Below are positions 1 to 13,014 of a DNA stretch of 64,000 nt, piece by piece. The stretch lies in assembly GCA_003117195.1 (NCBI GenBank), contig BDSI01000064.1, forward strand, positions 310,001 to 374,000, given 5' to 3'. The position numbers were made by a program, and so were the translations under genes. Below the pieces are notes generated by a model. That model did no database searches and had not been told where the DNA came from. It saw nothing but the letters and a program-made list of their open reading frames with translations. The stretch comes from Eudorina sp. 2006-703-Eu-15 (lineage: Eukaryota > Chlorophyta > Chlorophyceae > Chlamydomonadales > Volvocaceae). Position 1 is the stretch's first letter. Every line of letters begins with the position of its first letter.

Positions 1-3000
1 CGGAGGCATCATCTGCCCTGCTGCTCCGCCTCCGGGCCGCGCCGACGGGCCCAGCGTCACGGCCTGTGGGATAGCCGAGGCGCCCGCAGCACCCGTGCGC
101 TCCGCCGTGTCGGACCTGCTGTCCGCGATGGCCCTGATCTGGTTCTGGAGCGCCTCGCCGCCCTGCGTGGCGCCGTCCCATGCCACTGGCCGCCCCACGC
201 CCGACATCATCTTGTCCTTGATCTCCTCCCGCACCGCCTGGGAGCCAGATGCGTGAACAGTAGCGCAGTTTCAGATGCGTGAAGACCGTGTTCGTTATGA
301 GATGAAAATAGACAGCGCTGGCTGCCAGCGCGGGTACGGTAGTAGAGGGACCAGGCGCGCCGGAGCCCGCGGAGACCCAGCGCAGAGCGGAACCCAGCGC
401 AGCGCTTCGCGGGGGTTGCGGCGAGCGGCACAACCCAGCACCTCGGTCAGTGGTACGGACGGCACGCATCCACGCTGACGTGGCCCACACGGACAAGGCG
501 GACGTGGCACCCCACAGCCATCGACCCAGCTGCTGCTGCTGCTGCTGCTGCGTGTGTCTCGTCCCGTCCCGCGCCGTGCGGTCTGCAGCTCCCAGTGATG
601 CGCGCAGTGATGTGTGTGTCAGGGAGCCCAAATCACAGAGCCGGCTGGGTTGGGCGCAGGCCGGATGGAGACGCGATGAGGGAGGAGAGAGTACAAGCCC
701 AGGACAAACAAACCCTGAGAGGGCGTCGTCAGAGACCCGCGGAAGAAGCCCAGCTGCCTTGCAGAACGAGGCGCCCGAGGTGCCTCCAGCGCCCCTCCAT
801 GCCCCCCGACCCATCAACCCTAAGCTCAGCCCCGCCACCGCACCGCACCAATCCACCCATCTAAGCCCAGTCCAATCACCCCACCCTAGCCCAGCCTTAC
901 GCCGGTCTTAAATTAGCCGACCCGCCCACGCAACCGCACTCACCTGCTGCAGCTCCTCCTCCGTGGACCCAAAGATATCGGGACGAGAGCTGGCCAAGCC
1001 CACCAGGTTGCGCGTGATCTCGTCGTCCGTTGCCTGCGGACCGGAGAGCATGGCGGAGGTCACCACGCGTGACGGCCAGAGAGGTGGGTGCCGATGCAGC
1101 ACACACACACACACACCACCAAGCTGACATGCATCCGTTCATCCATTCACCCATCAAGCTACTGCGGGGCCACGCAGCCCTATGCAGGCCGCGATACTCA
1201 GTGCCACGAGGTCGGTTAATCGGTAGGCGGTGACACGTCGCGCGCCTCCGCATGCCCTCAGCCGCTGTCTGCTTTCCCCCACTTTCGCCTTGGCTGGTAC
1301 TTTAAACGTGCGGGTAACGAACCTAACCCTGGCGTGGCACCGCCTGCGAGATGACTGCTGGGGGTAAGGATCTCGCCGCATCTCAGCCCGGTCCGCGTTA
1401 TGTCAATCGAGACGGCGAAACCGCGGAGCGTCACCGAATGGGTAGTAGTTGCCCGGCGCCCCAAGCCCGGCCGCTGCAGCCCGGTCCCCACCCGCAGCGG
1501 CGGCGCGCATCCGTCCGTACCTTGGTTGTCTCCCTGATCTTTGACAACATCACGTCGCGCTGCTCCTTCCACCGCGGGTCGATGAGGCTGATGCGCATGT
1601 GCTCCGCCATCTCCTCGATGGGGATCAGCTCACCTGCGGAGTGGGGGAGGGTAGCAGGGGACGAGGGAGTGAGGGGACAAAGGGGTAGAGTAGGGGACGA
1701 GGGTGGTAGGGGACGAGGGTAGTAGGGGACGAGGGTGGTAGGGGACGAGGGTGGTAGGGGACGAGGGTGGTAGGGGACGAGGGTGGTAGGGGACGAGGGT
1801 AGTAGGGGACGAGGGAACAGAGGGAATGGGCGCAGAAAGGGATGGAAGGGCGCAGGGGCGAATGCGGCACGGGACAAGACAGGCGCGGCAGCAGATATGC
1901 GCCGCGGACGACCAACCAAACCAAGGAACCCTAGCAGGAGGCACAGCACCAGGCGGCCGGAGCAAACACCGAGCGAATCGACCAGGTCCTGCTGCGTCGC
2001 ATCTCTGTGTGTTTATTGCCTGGCGTTCCGAGCCTAAGCACCGTTAGCAGCCCTCGTCTTACGGCGACACGCTCCTGCGCCGTAGCTTTCCCCAGGAGCC
2101 ACACCCCGCACAAACACGCACCCGTGATCGGCGACACCACAAACTTGGTCGGGTCGTACGATCGGCCCGCGTGGGTCTTAACGGCCTGGCGGGTGTAGTT
2201 CTTGACCACCTTGATCGGCGCCTCCTCCTCCTCATCCATGTCTTGATCCATGTCCGCATCCTCGGAGGCAGGCTCCGGAGCCGCGTTAGCGCCGGCGGCG
2301 GCGGCCGCCGCCGCCGCCGCGCCGTCGGCGCCATCGGGCGGCGCCCCGCCGTTGGCCGCGGCCGCGGCACGAGCCTCCTGGGCGGCCGCCTCCGCCACCA
2401 GCGCCCGCTCCTCCTCATCCATCTCCATATCCGCTTCCTGTTAGGTCAGCCGGTGGAATGGCGCGGGTAGTTGGAAAAAGAGAATTGTTGTACAAGGAAA
2501 CCGATCGATGAGAGGTGGGTTGCTGGGCGGGACGAACAACTACCCAGGTGGGTAGTTGGTACACCCGACAGCCGGCCCGACACAACCGCGCCCAACGCCA
2601 GGCGCGCCAGACGCCCGGAACCCCATTTGCCAAAACCCCGCCAGCTCCCACACGGGCCGCCATGGCGTTCAGAACAGCGTTGAGAGCGCCCGGCAAGAGG
2701 AAGACAGCCATGTACCGGCTCTTGCGCCCGAATCGCCTTGCCGCCGACTATTATTATCATCATTATGAAGGACGTTACAGTGGACCCCGACGTTAGAGAG
2801 TGGACCCCGACTATGCACGGGACACGGGTAGCACCTCTTGATCGTAGCGCCTGCTGTGCAAGAGAGTAGCAATACCTCTGATCCCAGGCAACCGTATCGC
2901 CAACTCGGCACCGATCGCGCACGCACCTTGATCGCCTCCGCCGCGGCGGCTTCCTGCTGCTGCAGGTTGAGGGCCTCCATGGCCTCGCGGCTCTTGTTCA

Positions 3001-6000
3001 TCGCGATGACGTCGCGCAGCGTCAGCGGCGGGGGCAGCTCCATGTCCTCCTCCTCGTCGAATGTGATGGTCTCCACCACCACGAAGTCGTGCCAGTCGAT
3101 GGCCTGGGGCCCACAGGCCGTTGGTGGGGTGGGGTGCGGTTTGGGTGGGGATTAAGTGGGCAAGGGGACCGCAGACCCCCCATGAACTATGCCAAAACGC
3201 CCAGAATCCACAGTCTTCAGGGTGTGTGAGGTCAATTGTGTTAGCAGACTAATGGAATCCCCAGGATGCTGTTTTGTCGGGGAGGAGGGGTGCAGCCTTG
3301 TTGTACCAAACCGTATCGTCGACGGTGGGCCAGACCCGGCCCGACCCGACCCCACCCGATCCAAACCGACCCGACCCCACCCGATCCAAACCGACCCGAC
3401 CCCACCCGATCAGACCACATGCCCTCGGGCGCAATAGGGGCCCCGGGCAGCGAGGACCGACTCCGCAGACGCCCAAAGAGGCACTACGTGCGTCGAAAAT
3501 CCCCACCGGCTCCCCTGGAGCAGGCGGGTCGTTCACACACCCGTGCCTTGCACACACACACACGCACGGAATCGACAGCGTTCTTCCGACACCGCAGCCT
3601 TTTATTTACTTTATAGGCCGGGCAATGGGTATATTAAATACGCATACGGACATGGGCGCCACTCGGCCCCTTGCATGTCACGCACTCCTGCTCTGCCTGC
3701 CTAAAAACACACGCACGGAATGCCAGTTCTCCTGTGCTCACACACGGAATGCCAATTCGCCCGCAGGCCACACGGAAAGTGTTGGACCGTCCCCGCGGGC
3801 CCCATCGGCCCTGCGCACCTGGATCGCCTGCCGCTCGCGCTCCGCCTCGTCGGCGGCGTCCTGCGCCTCCTTCTCCTTGTGGCGCTCCCACTCCAGCCGC
3901 TTGAGCGACCGCTCCAAGATCACGGCCCTGCGGCGGTCCACGCCGGGAGAGCGCATCACGGCAGCAGGACATGCGCACCGGGCATATGTCACCCGCCATG
4001 GAAGACACCCACCCGCTGCGAGGTCAGCCGACACGCACGGCCGCTATCAGTCCATGCACAGACACTGGTGCACTCGAGGAAGCTGCTACTTGCGCCACGA
4101 CGGCCCCAATCTGCGTAAACGGTCGCGTGGCGTGCGGCTGCCGCTCTTCGCCCGGTGATCCATCCGCCCACGGCAGTCACCGCGCACGAAACGAGCTGTT
4201 CGGTCCTGTTCGAGCGTCCCCGTCAGGTTCAGCCGCACGGGTTGTTGACAGCGACCGCGTAGGGACCTGAACGGTCCATATCCGCAAGATTTAAGACGTC
4301 TCTGCGGACTGCCACACGAGCCCTCTGGCTGACGAGCACACCTCTCCAGTCCGTCCAGTCCGGGGTTCGTTTCCGGGATTTTTCTTTCGGCCCTCTCCAG
4401 TCCGAGCACTCGAATGCCGCGCCCGCCCGTCCCGTCCGCCCCTTGCCTGATATCCCACCCACCCGTCCGCGGCGTCCTTCGCCAACCGCTCCTTGAGGCC
4501 CTTCTCCGGCATCATCACTCGGCTGTACGCGTCCGCCAGCGCCGTGAAGAACCCGAACAGGCTGTGCGTGGGCTTCAAGAAGTTGAACTGCGATGTGTGT
4601 CCGGACAGGCGCGAGTCCGTGGTGAAAGTTTCAAGAGTTAACGCAATAAGGCTTTCACGGCCTGGCGGGGTCCCCGCAGGGCGGCGGCCAGGGTGCCGAC
4701 ACAGACCTCCCATCAACAAACAATGCCATGCCCGGAAGCATGGGAATTCCCATCGTGCCTGGGAGCTTTGCTGAGGCGAGGATGTCCGAACGAGACATCC
4801 CACCCGCAACAAAGGTAAGGTCAGGGACGGAATCCATCAAGAGGCCTCCATCAAGGGACTGGCCAACACGGCCTGCTTGCAGCGCCAGCGTGGCGGACCA
4901 GATTGTCGCAAGTGTGCCAGGGCATGGTGAGGAGCGCCGTCCCTGGAACGGACGCTCGCAGGCGACCTGAGAAGATCCCCTCCCGTCCCATGTCGCGACC
5001 ACTGTCGCGAAGCGGGCAGGCAGCACGAACAGCACCATGGGCGAGGCCGTCCCCCCACCTCGCGCCAACCCTCGGCTTCGTTACCCGCGCCCTACCGGAC
5101 TGCGGCAGAGACGCTGCCGTCGTCCCTCCCCCAACACCCCTCGCGCCCGCTGCGCCTGCCTCTACCGCAGGCAAGCCTAACGCACCCTCCAACATGACCG
5201 CCTGCCTACCTGCGGATTAGTGTGCTCTCGACTTGAGAGACCCGCCAGGAAGCTCTTTCCGTTACGCGCCACGAACTGCGCCGTGAGTTTGATGATGTCC
5301 AGGTCCTGGGTGGTCAGGCCCTCGGGTACATGGACCTAGGGAGTCCAGGGCAGGACGCAGGGCGGGACCGCGGGACCGCAGCCCCAAGAGGGACAACCAG
5401 GTTGCACAGCGGATGGCCGCGGCGGCGTTGCGTTGGTGGCGCAGCTCATGCGACCGTCCCGCGACGCGTTCGAAATGTCGCGGCATTCCTAGCATTTATG
5501 GTCTCGCGGTCCCCGGCTGCGACGACGCCGGTCTGCTTACCGCGGTGGTACCCTCTGTGGCGAGGTGTCATAGTTTCATGGCAGCCGCCCTAGGAGTTTC
5601 ATGGCAGCAGCCCTGGGATCCATTCATTTATCAACATCGACCCCAAAGACCGATGCCTCCGGGCGCATCCCCTCCGAACCACGGGCCCAAGCGCTCAACG
5701 CTCCCGGGCATGCGGGCAGACCCCACGGCCGACCTGACAAGCGCCGCTGAGTGGCGCCATGCAACTGCCCAGCCCCCGCTACACAACGACGCACCGTGTA
5801 GAGCTCGTCGTCCGGTTTTTCCAGCGGTTTGACCGTGGCCTTCGGGACCACGCTCACAGGAGCCACGGGAACTGGCGCCACCGGTGCCGCGGGTGCCGCG
5901 CCGCCCGGGGCCTGATCCTTAGGTGCCTGGCCATCCTCCGCAGAAAAGTCCTTAATCTGCATCAACGCCAACGGACAGTGGCTCTCAATGCCCCCACGAC

Positions 6001-6817
6001 GGACGGCTGCATCTGCCAGGGCCAGCCAACGCGAGAGTCTGAGTCTGCGCTGGCAACACGCCTTGCTGTGCGCAAAGCGGAATGAGCGTGCATCGCATTG
6101 GGAAAGCGCTGGGGGCGCATGGAGCGCCGCCCAGCCTGGCCGCAGGTGCAGTATGCAGCTGTTGGCAAGGGATTGCGCGCCGAGCCCGAAAACCTGGCCT
6201 TCCCTCAGATCGTGCAAGTCAGGTCGAAGTGCCCTTCCACCAGAAAGCGTGACTGACAATGCTTATGCCTTGCTGACCATCCCTGCGCTGCGACCTCAAC
6301 CCCGCCCTCACCCGCAGCTTGTAGTAGGCATGGTAGGGGTCCGTCGGCACCAGGAAGTTGAACTTCACATTGTTCTTTTCATTGGAAAGGATACGCTTTT
6401 CAAAGTCCGTACCTGCAAGGCCACCCCAGTGTCAGCCCAGCGGCGCAACCCATAGGTAACCGCACGCGGTTCCCTCGACGGTGATACCGTACACGCCACT
6501 CCCGCGTACGGGCAATCCCGCCCCAAGCATTCCCTTGTTGCTCGAATCAACACGCCACTCCCGCTGGCTTATTGCTCACCGTTTTTGGACACGAACTGCG
6601 CTGTCTTGTCGATAATCGCCCGGATGTCTGGCGGCGGAAGGATCACGCCCACAGCCCTTGTGTGCGTGATAACTTTTTTCAAGCCCTCGAGGTCAGGGAT
6701 GTAAGCTGAGGACCCGGTGCCTGCCGCGCCTGCGACGACTATGTCCGTGGATGGAGGCACCGTCCTCGCCTCCCCCGCCGGCACGATAGCGCCAGCATTC
6801 TCAGTTTCTCCCTCCAT
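1..6817 (-). CDS. SF3A1: Splicing factor 3A subunit 1 (SF3A1/PRP21), 3' part off the left edge
   Basis: Subunit of the U2 snRNP SF3a complex, needed for prespliceosome assembly in the nucleus. Eleven exons read in phase (598 codons in the window): 6817-6580, 6412-6312, 5956-5795, 5335-5210, 4587-4463, 3927-3819, 3103-2927, 2437-2122, 1633-1521, 1033-944, 237-1. Both SURP modules are present. SURP1 spans the first two exons (PPPDIRAIIDKTAQFVSKNG, then FNFLVPTDPYHAYY). SURP2 spans exons 4-5 (DIIKLTAQFVARNGKSF, then FNFLKPTHSLFGFF). Next come a charged coiled segment (LKRLEWERHKEKEAQ), the family motif IDWHDFVVVETI, an acidic/alanine-rich stretch, the conserved VSPITGELIPIEEMAEHMRI segment, RPDIFGSTEEE, and the start of a proline/glycine-rich region. 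The C-terminal ubiquitin-like domain expected for the family would lie beyond base 1. The start ATG (6817-6815) opens a short acidic leader before SURP1. All introns are GT..AG. Confidence 0.95.
1689..1814. repeat. 16-bp minisatellite in an SF3A1 intron
   Basis: About eight near-identical copies of a unit reading GAGGGTGGTAGGGGAC lie in the intron between the exons at 2122 and 1633. On the sense strand of the gene the array is C/T-rich. The long PSSPTTLVPYHPRP-type reading frames across it are translation artefacts of the repeat. Confidence 0.9.
3340..3412. repeat. 24-bp tandem repeat, about 3 copies
   Basis: Three copies of a 24-bp unit beginning CCGACCCGACCCCACC lie in the SF3A1 intron between exons 3927-3819 and 3103-2927. 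Confidence 0.85.
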
Positions 6818-7290
6818 AGCCCCAAGCTTCCGTTAAGAAAGCCTGGGGCCCTGTCGAAGTTCTTTGCTGGTTGCTTCCGTGAGAGCTGGTCGCTGTCTAA
6901 AGCGTAAATAAACTTGAACTGCTTACAGATAGCCACACCGACGCAATGCTCAAGTTTGCCGCAGGCAGCTATAAAACGAACTGTTAAGTCAGCGCGCCGA
7001 TCGCTTGAAGATGGCAAAGTTGAGAGTCTGACGTTTCAATTAATGCAGTCAAACCCAACCACGTTTGATAGTTTGTGTCTTCAATCCGCTGAACGCGATG
7101 AGTGATGTTGTGTCCAATGTCAGTACAAACGGCCTGTACACTAGACCATGGACTCACACAGGTGGTCGATGCGAAGCAAACCATATTGCAGGTTTGCAAC
7201 AGTTAATTGCAAATTCGACATGCCGCAAGGAATCGGGACCATGCGGCGGCGCAGGTGATCCCCAACCACCTCTCAGTCTGCGAGGACCAA
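6818..7290. promoter_or_regulatory. Putative shared divergent promoter region
   Basis: These 473 bp separate the start codons of SF3A1 (-) and the CCR4-like gene (+) and should hold both promoters and 5' UTRs. A TATAAAA string sits at 6970-6976, read on the + strand. Its distance from the + start codon (about 315 bp) would require a long 5' UTR or an unrecognised upstream exon, so its role is unproven. The stretch is lower in GC than the genes on either side. No other motif was recognised. Confidence 0.4.
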
Positions 7291-10200
7291 ATGGTGCCCC
7301 CGTTGTTGCTTTCAGCGGGGCTCGCAGCATTATCATGGCTGGCGATTCGCAAGCTGCTCCGAAGGGGTGACCAGAAGAAGGACACCCGTCGCGTTCGCCG
7401 ACCATCGGCGCTCGTGTCGTCAGAGCCCGATGAGATCAGCATAGTCGTGTACAACATTTTGGCGGACCATTATTGCACCCCAAAGCGTTACCCCTACGTA
7501 CGTCCAGAGTGGTTGCACTGGCCGCACCGTTGGAAGACGTTACAGGAGCAGCTTGGTTCGTTCGGATCCGACCTCATATGCTTGCAGGAGGTGGAGCCGT
7601 CCAGGTACGACACCCACCCTCCTGTGATGCTGGCTGTTGCCTGAGATACTGAATTGGGGATTCTGATGGGTAAGAAAACGGTCACGGGCTTCATGTTCTG
7701 CCCACGGCCGGCACCGACTAACCTTCACGTCGGGTTTACGTTGAGACACCTCGCGACCAGTCAATTCTGTGATCTCACGCACACGTCGAGGCATTACGAC
7801 TATCCATTCCCTGGTCCGTGGGATGTGTCCAACGAAACTTTGCTGCGCGACCGCTCCGTGTGCCTGCGGTTGTTTGGGTGGCAGCCGGCGTCCGCATCCC
7901 TTGCACGCGCGCATGGCACACGTCGGGACCCATTTTAAGGGCTGCGGCAGCAATTCTGGAAACGTCAAACCAGTACATCCGTGACTCACGGGTCATAGCG
8001 CCGCTGTTCTCACTACCCCAGTCGTGCGCCCCCACGGGCTTTCTCGGCGATCTCTCTGATCACCTCCCGTGAGGGAGAGAGGGGGGTGTAGCTGGACAAC
8101 GCCGACCTGGCCGGGGCCTTTCGCTCGTTGCTGCGCCGCAGGTGGGACGATCTACTAGCCAGTCCCGCGTTGACCGGCTACGCTGGCTTCATCCAGGTCC
8201 GCTCAGAGGGCTATGTGCGGCCGGCTGCGCGTGTGGCTTGCATGCGGGCGCGCGCGCGGGGGAATGGAGGGTGACCCAGATCACTCTGCAGTGCAGAGGA
8301 GGGACCCAGATCACGCCGTGCGAAAACTGCCTGCGGGAGTGCGCTGGGACCGGCCTTCACACAGACCTGTAGCTTTGCTAAGCATACCTGTAGCTTTGCC
8401 AAGCAGACCTGTAGCTTTGCCAAGCAGACCTGTAGCTTTGCTAAGCATACCTGTAGCATTGCCAAGCAGACCTGTAGCTTTGCTAAGCAGACCTGTAGCT
8501 TTGCCAAGCAGACCTGTAGCTTTGCTGAACATACCTATAGCTTTGCTAATCACGCTTGTAGCGCCTACATTGAACAATGAGTGGGGGCCATCTCCGTCGG
8601 CCGTATGGACCGATGGTCTCGGAGCGCTGGTTGCGGCTGACGGGGCCCACGGGTACGCCGCCACAGGACCGCCGGGGCGCCGAGAGCGTCATCAGCAATG
8701 CAATCCTGTACCGCTCGGACAAGCTGGGACTGGTGTGGCAGGAGAGCCGCAGCCGAGCGCTGCTGGCGGCGTTTGCGTTCTGGGACGGCTTGGGGCAACA
8801 GCAGGTGCGTGGCGGACCTGCCGCGCCGGGACCAGGGCGTGTGGCGGCTCGGGCCCTGGTCGCCCTGTCCTCCCTGGTGCGGTCAGACCTCGGCTCCCCA
8901 GGGATCCATCATCGTGGGTTACAACGAAAGAGGGCAACGGGCGCGGCATGAGGGGTTAAAGACTGTCTGGCACCGCGGGAGGCGCTTCGCTGGTGTCATT
9001 TGTAGGGTTGTGCGGGGGTACGATGTTGGGCGTACGGCTGTACCAGAGCTGTGCTGTTATTGGACAGGGGCCGGCAGGTGGACACCGGTCCTCCTCCTGA
9101 TCGGTTCACTGGAAAACCCAATCCAGTGGCTGCAAGGTGAGTATGCCCGACGCACTCGTGCTGGCGTGTCACGCGCGGCTAGCCGCGCATGCACCCAGCT
9201 TCGCAATTCCTATGGAGGCGAAGCTGGGAATTGGGTTTGGGAATCGGGTTTGTTTCCTTCTCATGCAATGCACCAAGGTGACCGCATGCGTGGTTACGGA
9301 AATGCTACTCTTTCGCGGTGCACGGCTCTTCGTTCCGGCGGCCCCGTTGCCATCGAACCCTGGTCGTCGTACCTGGCCGTACCTGGCCGTACCTGTGTGC
9401 AGATATTGTATGTGGCCAACCTGCACTTGGAGGGGTCGCCGTACCGGCCCAATGACCGCATCAGCCAGACGCGCTCCGCGCTGCAGCGGCTGGAGGCGCA
9501 TCAGCGGCTGCACGGCATCGCCCCGGGTGACGCCGCGGTGATCGTCTGCGGCGACTTCAACTCGGGGCGGCATGAGACGGTCTGTCACTTCCTGCATAGG
9601 TGGGCGCGCACACACCCTAGCCTCCTGCCCTGCCTGCCTGAGAACACAACCCAGCCTCAACATGGCCGCGCCTTCCGAGCCTTCCTCGCCTGTGTTTTTC
9701 ACGGCAGCTACACGAGGACAAAGCAAGGGCCGAACGTCCCGGCTGCCTACGCCCTGTGTGGCAGCAACGGCCCGTAGCGGAGCATCCAGAGTTGCTTTCT
9801 TGTTCTTGTTACTCGTGCGACACGCACGTCCCACCTGGGCAGTTCATGTGTTGCATTCGACTACGCGTCATGCATCCGTTGACCTGCCGATACTCAGTGA
9901 TACATATCCACGATCCATCGGCAGCAGACAGAAAGCCTTCGATCAAAGTAACGCAGTCCACGGTGCCATTCGTGGCTTTGATTTTAAAGGTCCGAGAGTT
10001 TGACCCGTTTTTGCGTGCAATGCAAATTGCAAAACGTGCCGCGCTGCCTGACCGACCCAGGGGTCGGCTGGAGGGGGGCACCACCGAGCCGCACCTGCCC
10101 AAGGTGGAGGTCACGAAGACCAGCATCGCGCACCCGTACGCGCTGCACGAGGTCTACAGCAGCGGCGGACGAGAGCTGCCTTTCACGAGAAAGGTGCAGA

Positions 10201-11512
10201 GCGGCGGCGGCCCTGGGACGGCGGATATGATGCTCAGGTGGCCCGAACGCGTTGAGCCGCTGCCACTGCCGATGCAGCTGGTGTGCGCGCCACAGGCGGC
10301 CGGGGGCGGCCGGCGGTGGCGGCGGCGTGGGTGGTGCCTCTGGCGCGGTCCGCGGGTGTGTCCAGCTCAACCCGGGGAGCAAACCGCGAAACAAACCCGG
10401 GACGAACTCGGGGCACACACACACACACACACAACGCATTGACGGAGTAGAGTCAACCCCCGGGGAAGGCATGCCCCTCCGGACGAATGCGGCGCGTGCG
10501 CCTGGTAGAGGAAAGAGCCGCTGAGGGAGCCTGGGGTTGACCTCCGCATGGCAACCGTGTGTCGTGTTGAGGCGCCCACTTCTATGAGGCCGTAGCGTGG
10601 GGCAGCGGGGCAACCGTCGGGTAGGGCATCCGTGGTCTGACTGACAGTGGCGGACAGCTTCTGATTGGTATCTGGGGCTTCTAAAATGCGGTCGCGCTGA
10701 AAGTCGTAGACCAGCCGGGGATCATGCCGTCACGAACACATTCAGGGTAACTGGTTTGTGTCTTCGCTGCACACGAACATACCCTGGCATGTGCTGGCGT
10801 GGCGTCGCCGTGGCGGTCTGCCGATCTCTCACGCTCTCATTGGGTCCTGGCATACATCTGCGCCTCATACCGACTGAGGGAGCTCTGGAGTCATGACCCT
10901 TGGGGCCGCTTTGCCCGCACCTCGGCCCCGTCTCTCTGGCCGCAGGTACCCGCCATGGCGTCAACCCTGGACTTCATCTGGGCGTCGTTCCAGCTGGAGG
11001 TGGTGGCCCTGTACTGGCCCGTGGAGTGCCGCCACGAGGGACTCATCGAGCACCAAGCGCTGCCCAACCAACACTACCCCTCGGTAGGTAGGAGGCGAGG
11101 GGCAGCAGTACCGTACCTCTCCCGGGATCTCCCAGGGCTTAGCAGACCTTGGCCCTCAGTGTCTTACCTCTGTGAACCGGGCCTGGAAATAGATGTAAGT
11201 ATACATTTGTGTGTAAAAGAGAACTGAGAGATATGTGTGTCGTTGCGCATTTGACCTCAGGACCACCTGCCAATCGGAGCGGTGCTGCGGTTGAAGCACT
11301 TTTACGTGCCGCCCTACGGTGACGCGCACCCGCCCGCGCCTCTGTCGGACGGGCAGCCGGACGCGAGTCAGGACTACAGCAGCGGGGCGGAGGCGGACGC
11401 GTCGGAGCTGGGGTTGCCGCCGACGCCGACGGCGGGCGCGGCGACGCAGGCCGCGGCGGCTGGGCCGGGCCGCTTGAACAAAGTGACCTTCCCTGATGAC
11501 AAGACGGCATGA
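7291..11512 (+). CDS. CCR4/nocturnin/Angel-type endonuclease/exonuclease/phosphatase protein with N-terminal membrane anchor
   Basis: Seven exons give 420 aa: 7291-7590, 8092-8196, 8667-8804, 9403-9599, 10061-10193, 10946-11083, 11261-11512. The family consists of Mg-dependent nucleases, many acting as poly(A) deadenylases. Active-site motifs appear in order: VYNILAD (Asn), ICLQE (Glu), ILYRSDKL, VANLHLEGSPY (His), VIVCGDFNS (Asp/Asn), TLDFIW, and SDHLPIGA (Asp/His) split across the last two exons. Residues about 3-21 (PPLLLSAGLAALSWLAIRKL) form one hydrophobic segment followed by basic residues, so an N-terminal anchor in an organelle or ER membrane is likely. The last 60 residues are low-complexity. 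The ATG at 7291 is the only in-frame ATG before the catalytic domain; the frame is also open upstream to 7207 without an ATG. The first intron is the least certain: donor GTGGAG and acceptor GTGTAG are weak, but they alone keep the frame and give LQE-LD. Specific substrate is unknown. Confidence 0.88.
8361..8562. repeat. 21-bp tandem repeat in an intron of the CCR4-like gene
   Basis: About nine copies of the unit ACCTGTAGCTTTGCNAAGCAN, with alternating variants (TAAGCAT or CAAGCAG), lie in intron 8197-8666. The last copies decay toward 8562. Each unit contains an AGCTTTGC core. Confidence 0.9.
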
Positions 11513-13014
11513 CAGGCGGCAGCACGGGTGGCAGGGACCGCGGCTGCGGGCCATGCGGCTGCGTAGGACCGCACAAACGACGATCGTGGCGACCGGGGTT
11601 ACGAGCCCTGCGGGGTGCATGCGTGCTAGGGCCCGTGAGGGTCCCAAGACTCGGGTGAGGGGTCAGGCCTGGCCAGGCCTTCGTGACCTTCGTGGCCAGC
11701 GTTGTAGGGACGAGCGGAGTACATTGAGATGGTGTTGCGCTGCCAGCGCTGCCAGGCTAGTAGTGGCTGGTGAAGTGAATACAAACGCTCGTAGGACGGT
11801 CGGGTTTGATGCACGGCCTCTGCAGACCTGGAGTAGCTTGCAGGACGGCCGGGCATCAGCATCTGCGCCACTGAGAGGGGTTGGCGATTTTGCGCTTCCG
11901 TCAACGAGAAGAGAGGAGAGTGTCCGGCGTGTGGAGCGGAAGGTGGGTGCCGTTTTGCATTCCATTCGGCTCGACGATTCAGTGGGAAAGGTGACCGATA
12001 GGCGCTCGTACTGACGTGAGATCCGTAAAAGCCCTGAGAACGTCGACGAACCTGGATGTCTGTCGGCAGCAAGCTCCCAGGGTGGTAATGAGCTGTTCAA
12101 TATCAATGCTACGCCGAGGCAACCATTACCCAAAACGTCTCCCAAGGTTCAGGGTTCGCCAGCTGTCTTGCAAGTCCCTGCGTAATCTGGGAACGATTTT
12201 GAATGGTTTCAAAATGGGCGAGACGCCATCGTCGCTGCCATCGTCAGTATGCCAATCGCCATGTCGAACAACTACCACACCCGTACACCGATCCTAACCG
12301 ATTTAGGCCTCCTGGTACCTGCCGGGTCCCAGCCTGCAAGAGGTTGCACGTCGCAAATAACCAAACGAATAATATGAATGATGTCACGGCGGACCCACCC
12401 GAAGTCCTAAAAGATACTCAAACTAGCGGGGGTACTACTGGAAATTGCGTGCGGCGTATTCTGATATTCGCTTGTGCGGGTTAAGTTGCCTCCATTGGAC
12501 AAGTCTGACGTGGAGATGACAGTTGAGCAATCGGACAGCCTTGTTAGGAAACCGTGCTGGAAGCCGAAGGCAGTAGACAATTGAAGTCGGCGCGGGCATT
12601 GACTCCCTCGGGCCCCAGCTCAGAAGCCTCATCATCAGGTCTTGCGATCACCTGCGGCAAAGCTGACGCGTTTAGCTTCTGCCGTATTTTTTTCCCTCAC
12701 ACTTCTTTCGCGTTAATAGATCGATCACAAGGGTACAATGAAGTGCAGCATCATTGGAATAGTATATTCTGGCTATCCTGCACATCCTCAATAACCTTTC
12801 ATCGCCTGTGCACTAGCAGGTCGTTTCGGTATTCGGACCAACCGAGGAAGCCGATATTTAGCCCGCGGTCAGTTATTAACAGCTAAGGATAGCTCGCTTT
12901 TGATTCTGGAAGTCTAACGTGATTGCGACCAGCTGTTTCGGGGGGGTTTGCGTTGAGGAGGACAGCCCACCTTCCTCCAGCAGGATGCTTTTTTTCTTTC
13001 CGTATGAGGGCAGC
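11513..13014. other. Intergenic: 3' UTR of the CCR4-like gene and upstream region of the ENTH-ArfGAP gene
   Basis: No coding exon was recognised. There is no TGTAA signal close downstream of the stop at 11512. GC falls toward 12300-12900, with A/T-rich patches, consistent with UTR and promoter sequence. Confidence 0.5.

Noticed and set aside
7207..7290. Upstream extension of the CCR4-like protein to 7207
   Set aside because: The frame is open but begins at TTG; the first ATG is at 7291, which gives an anchor segment directly after the start.
11139..11647. Minus frames opposite the last CCR4-like exon
   Set aside because: Arg/Pro-rich antisense of a GC-rich exon; the + strand carries the SDHLPI active-site motif.
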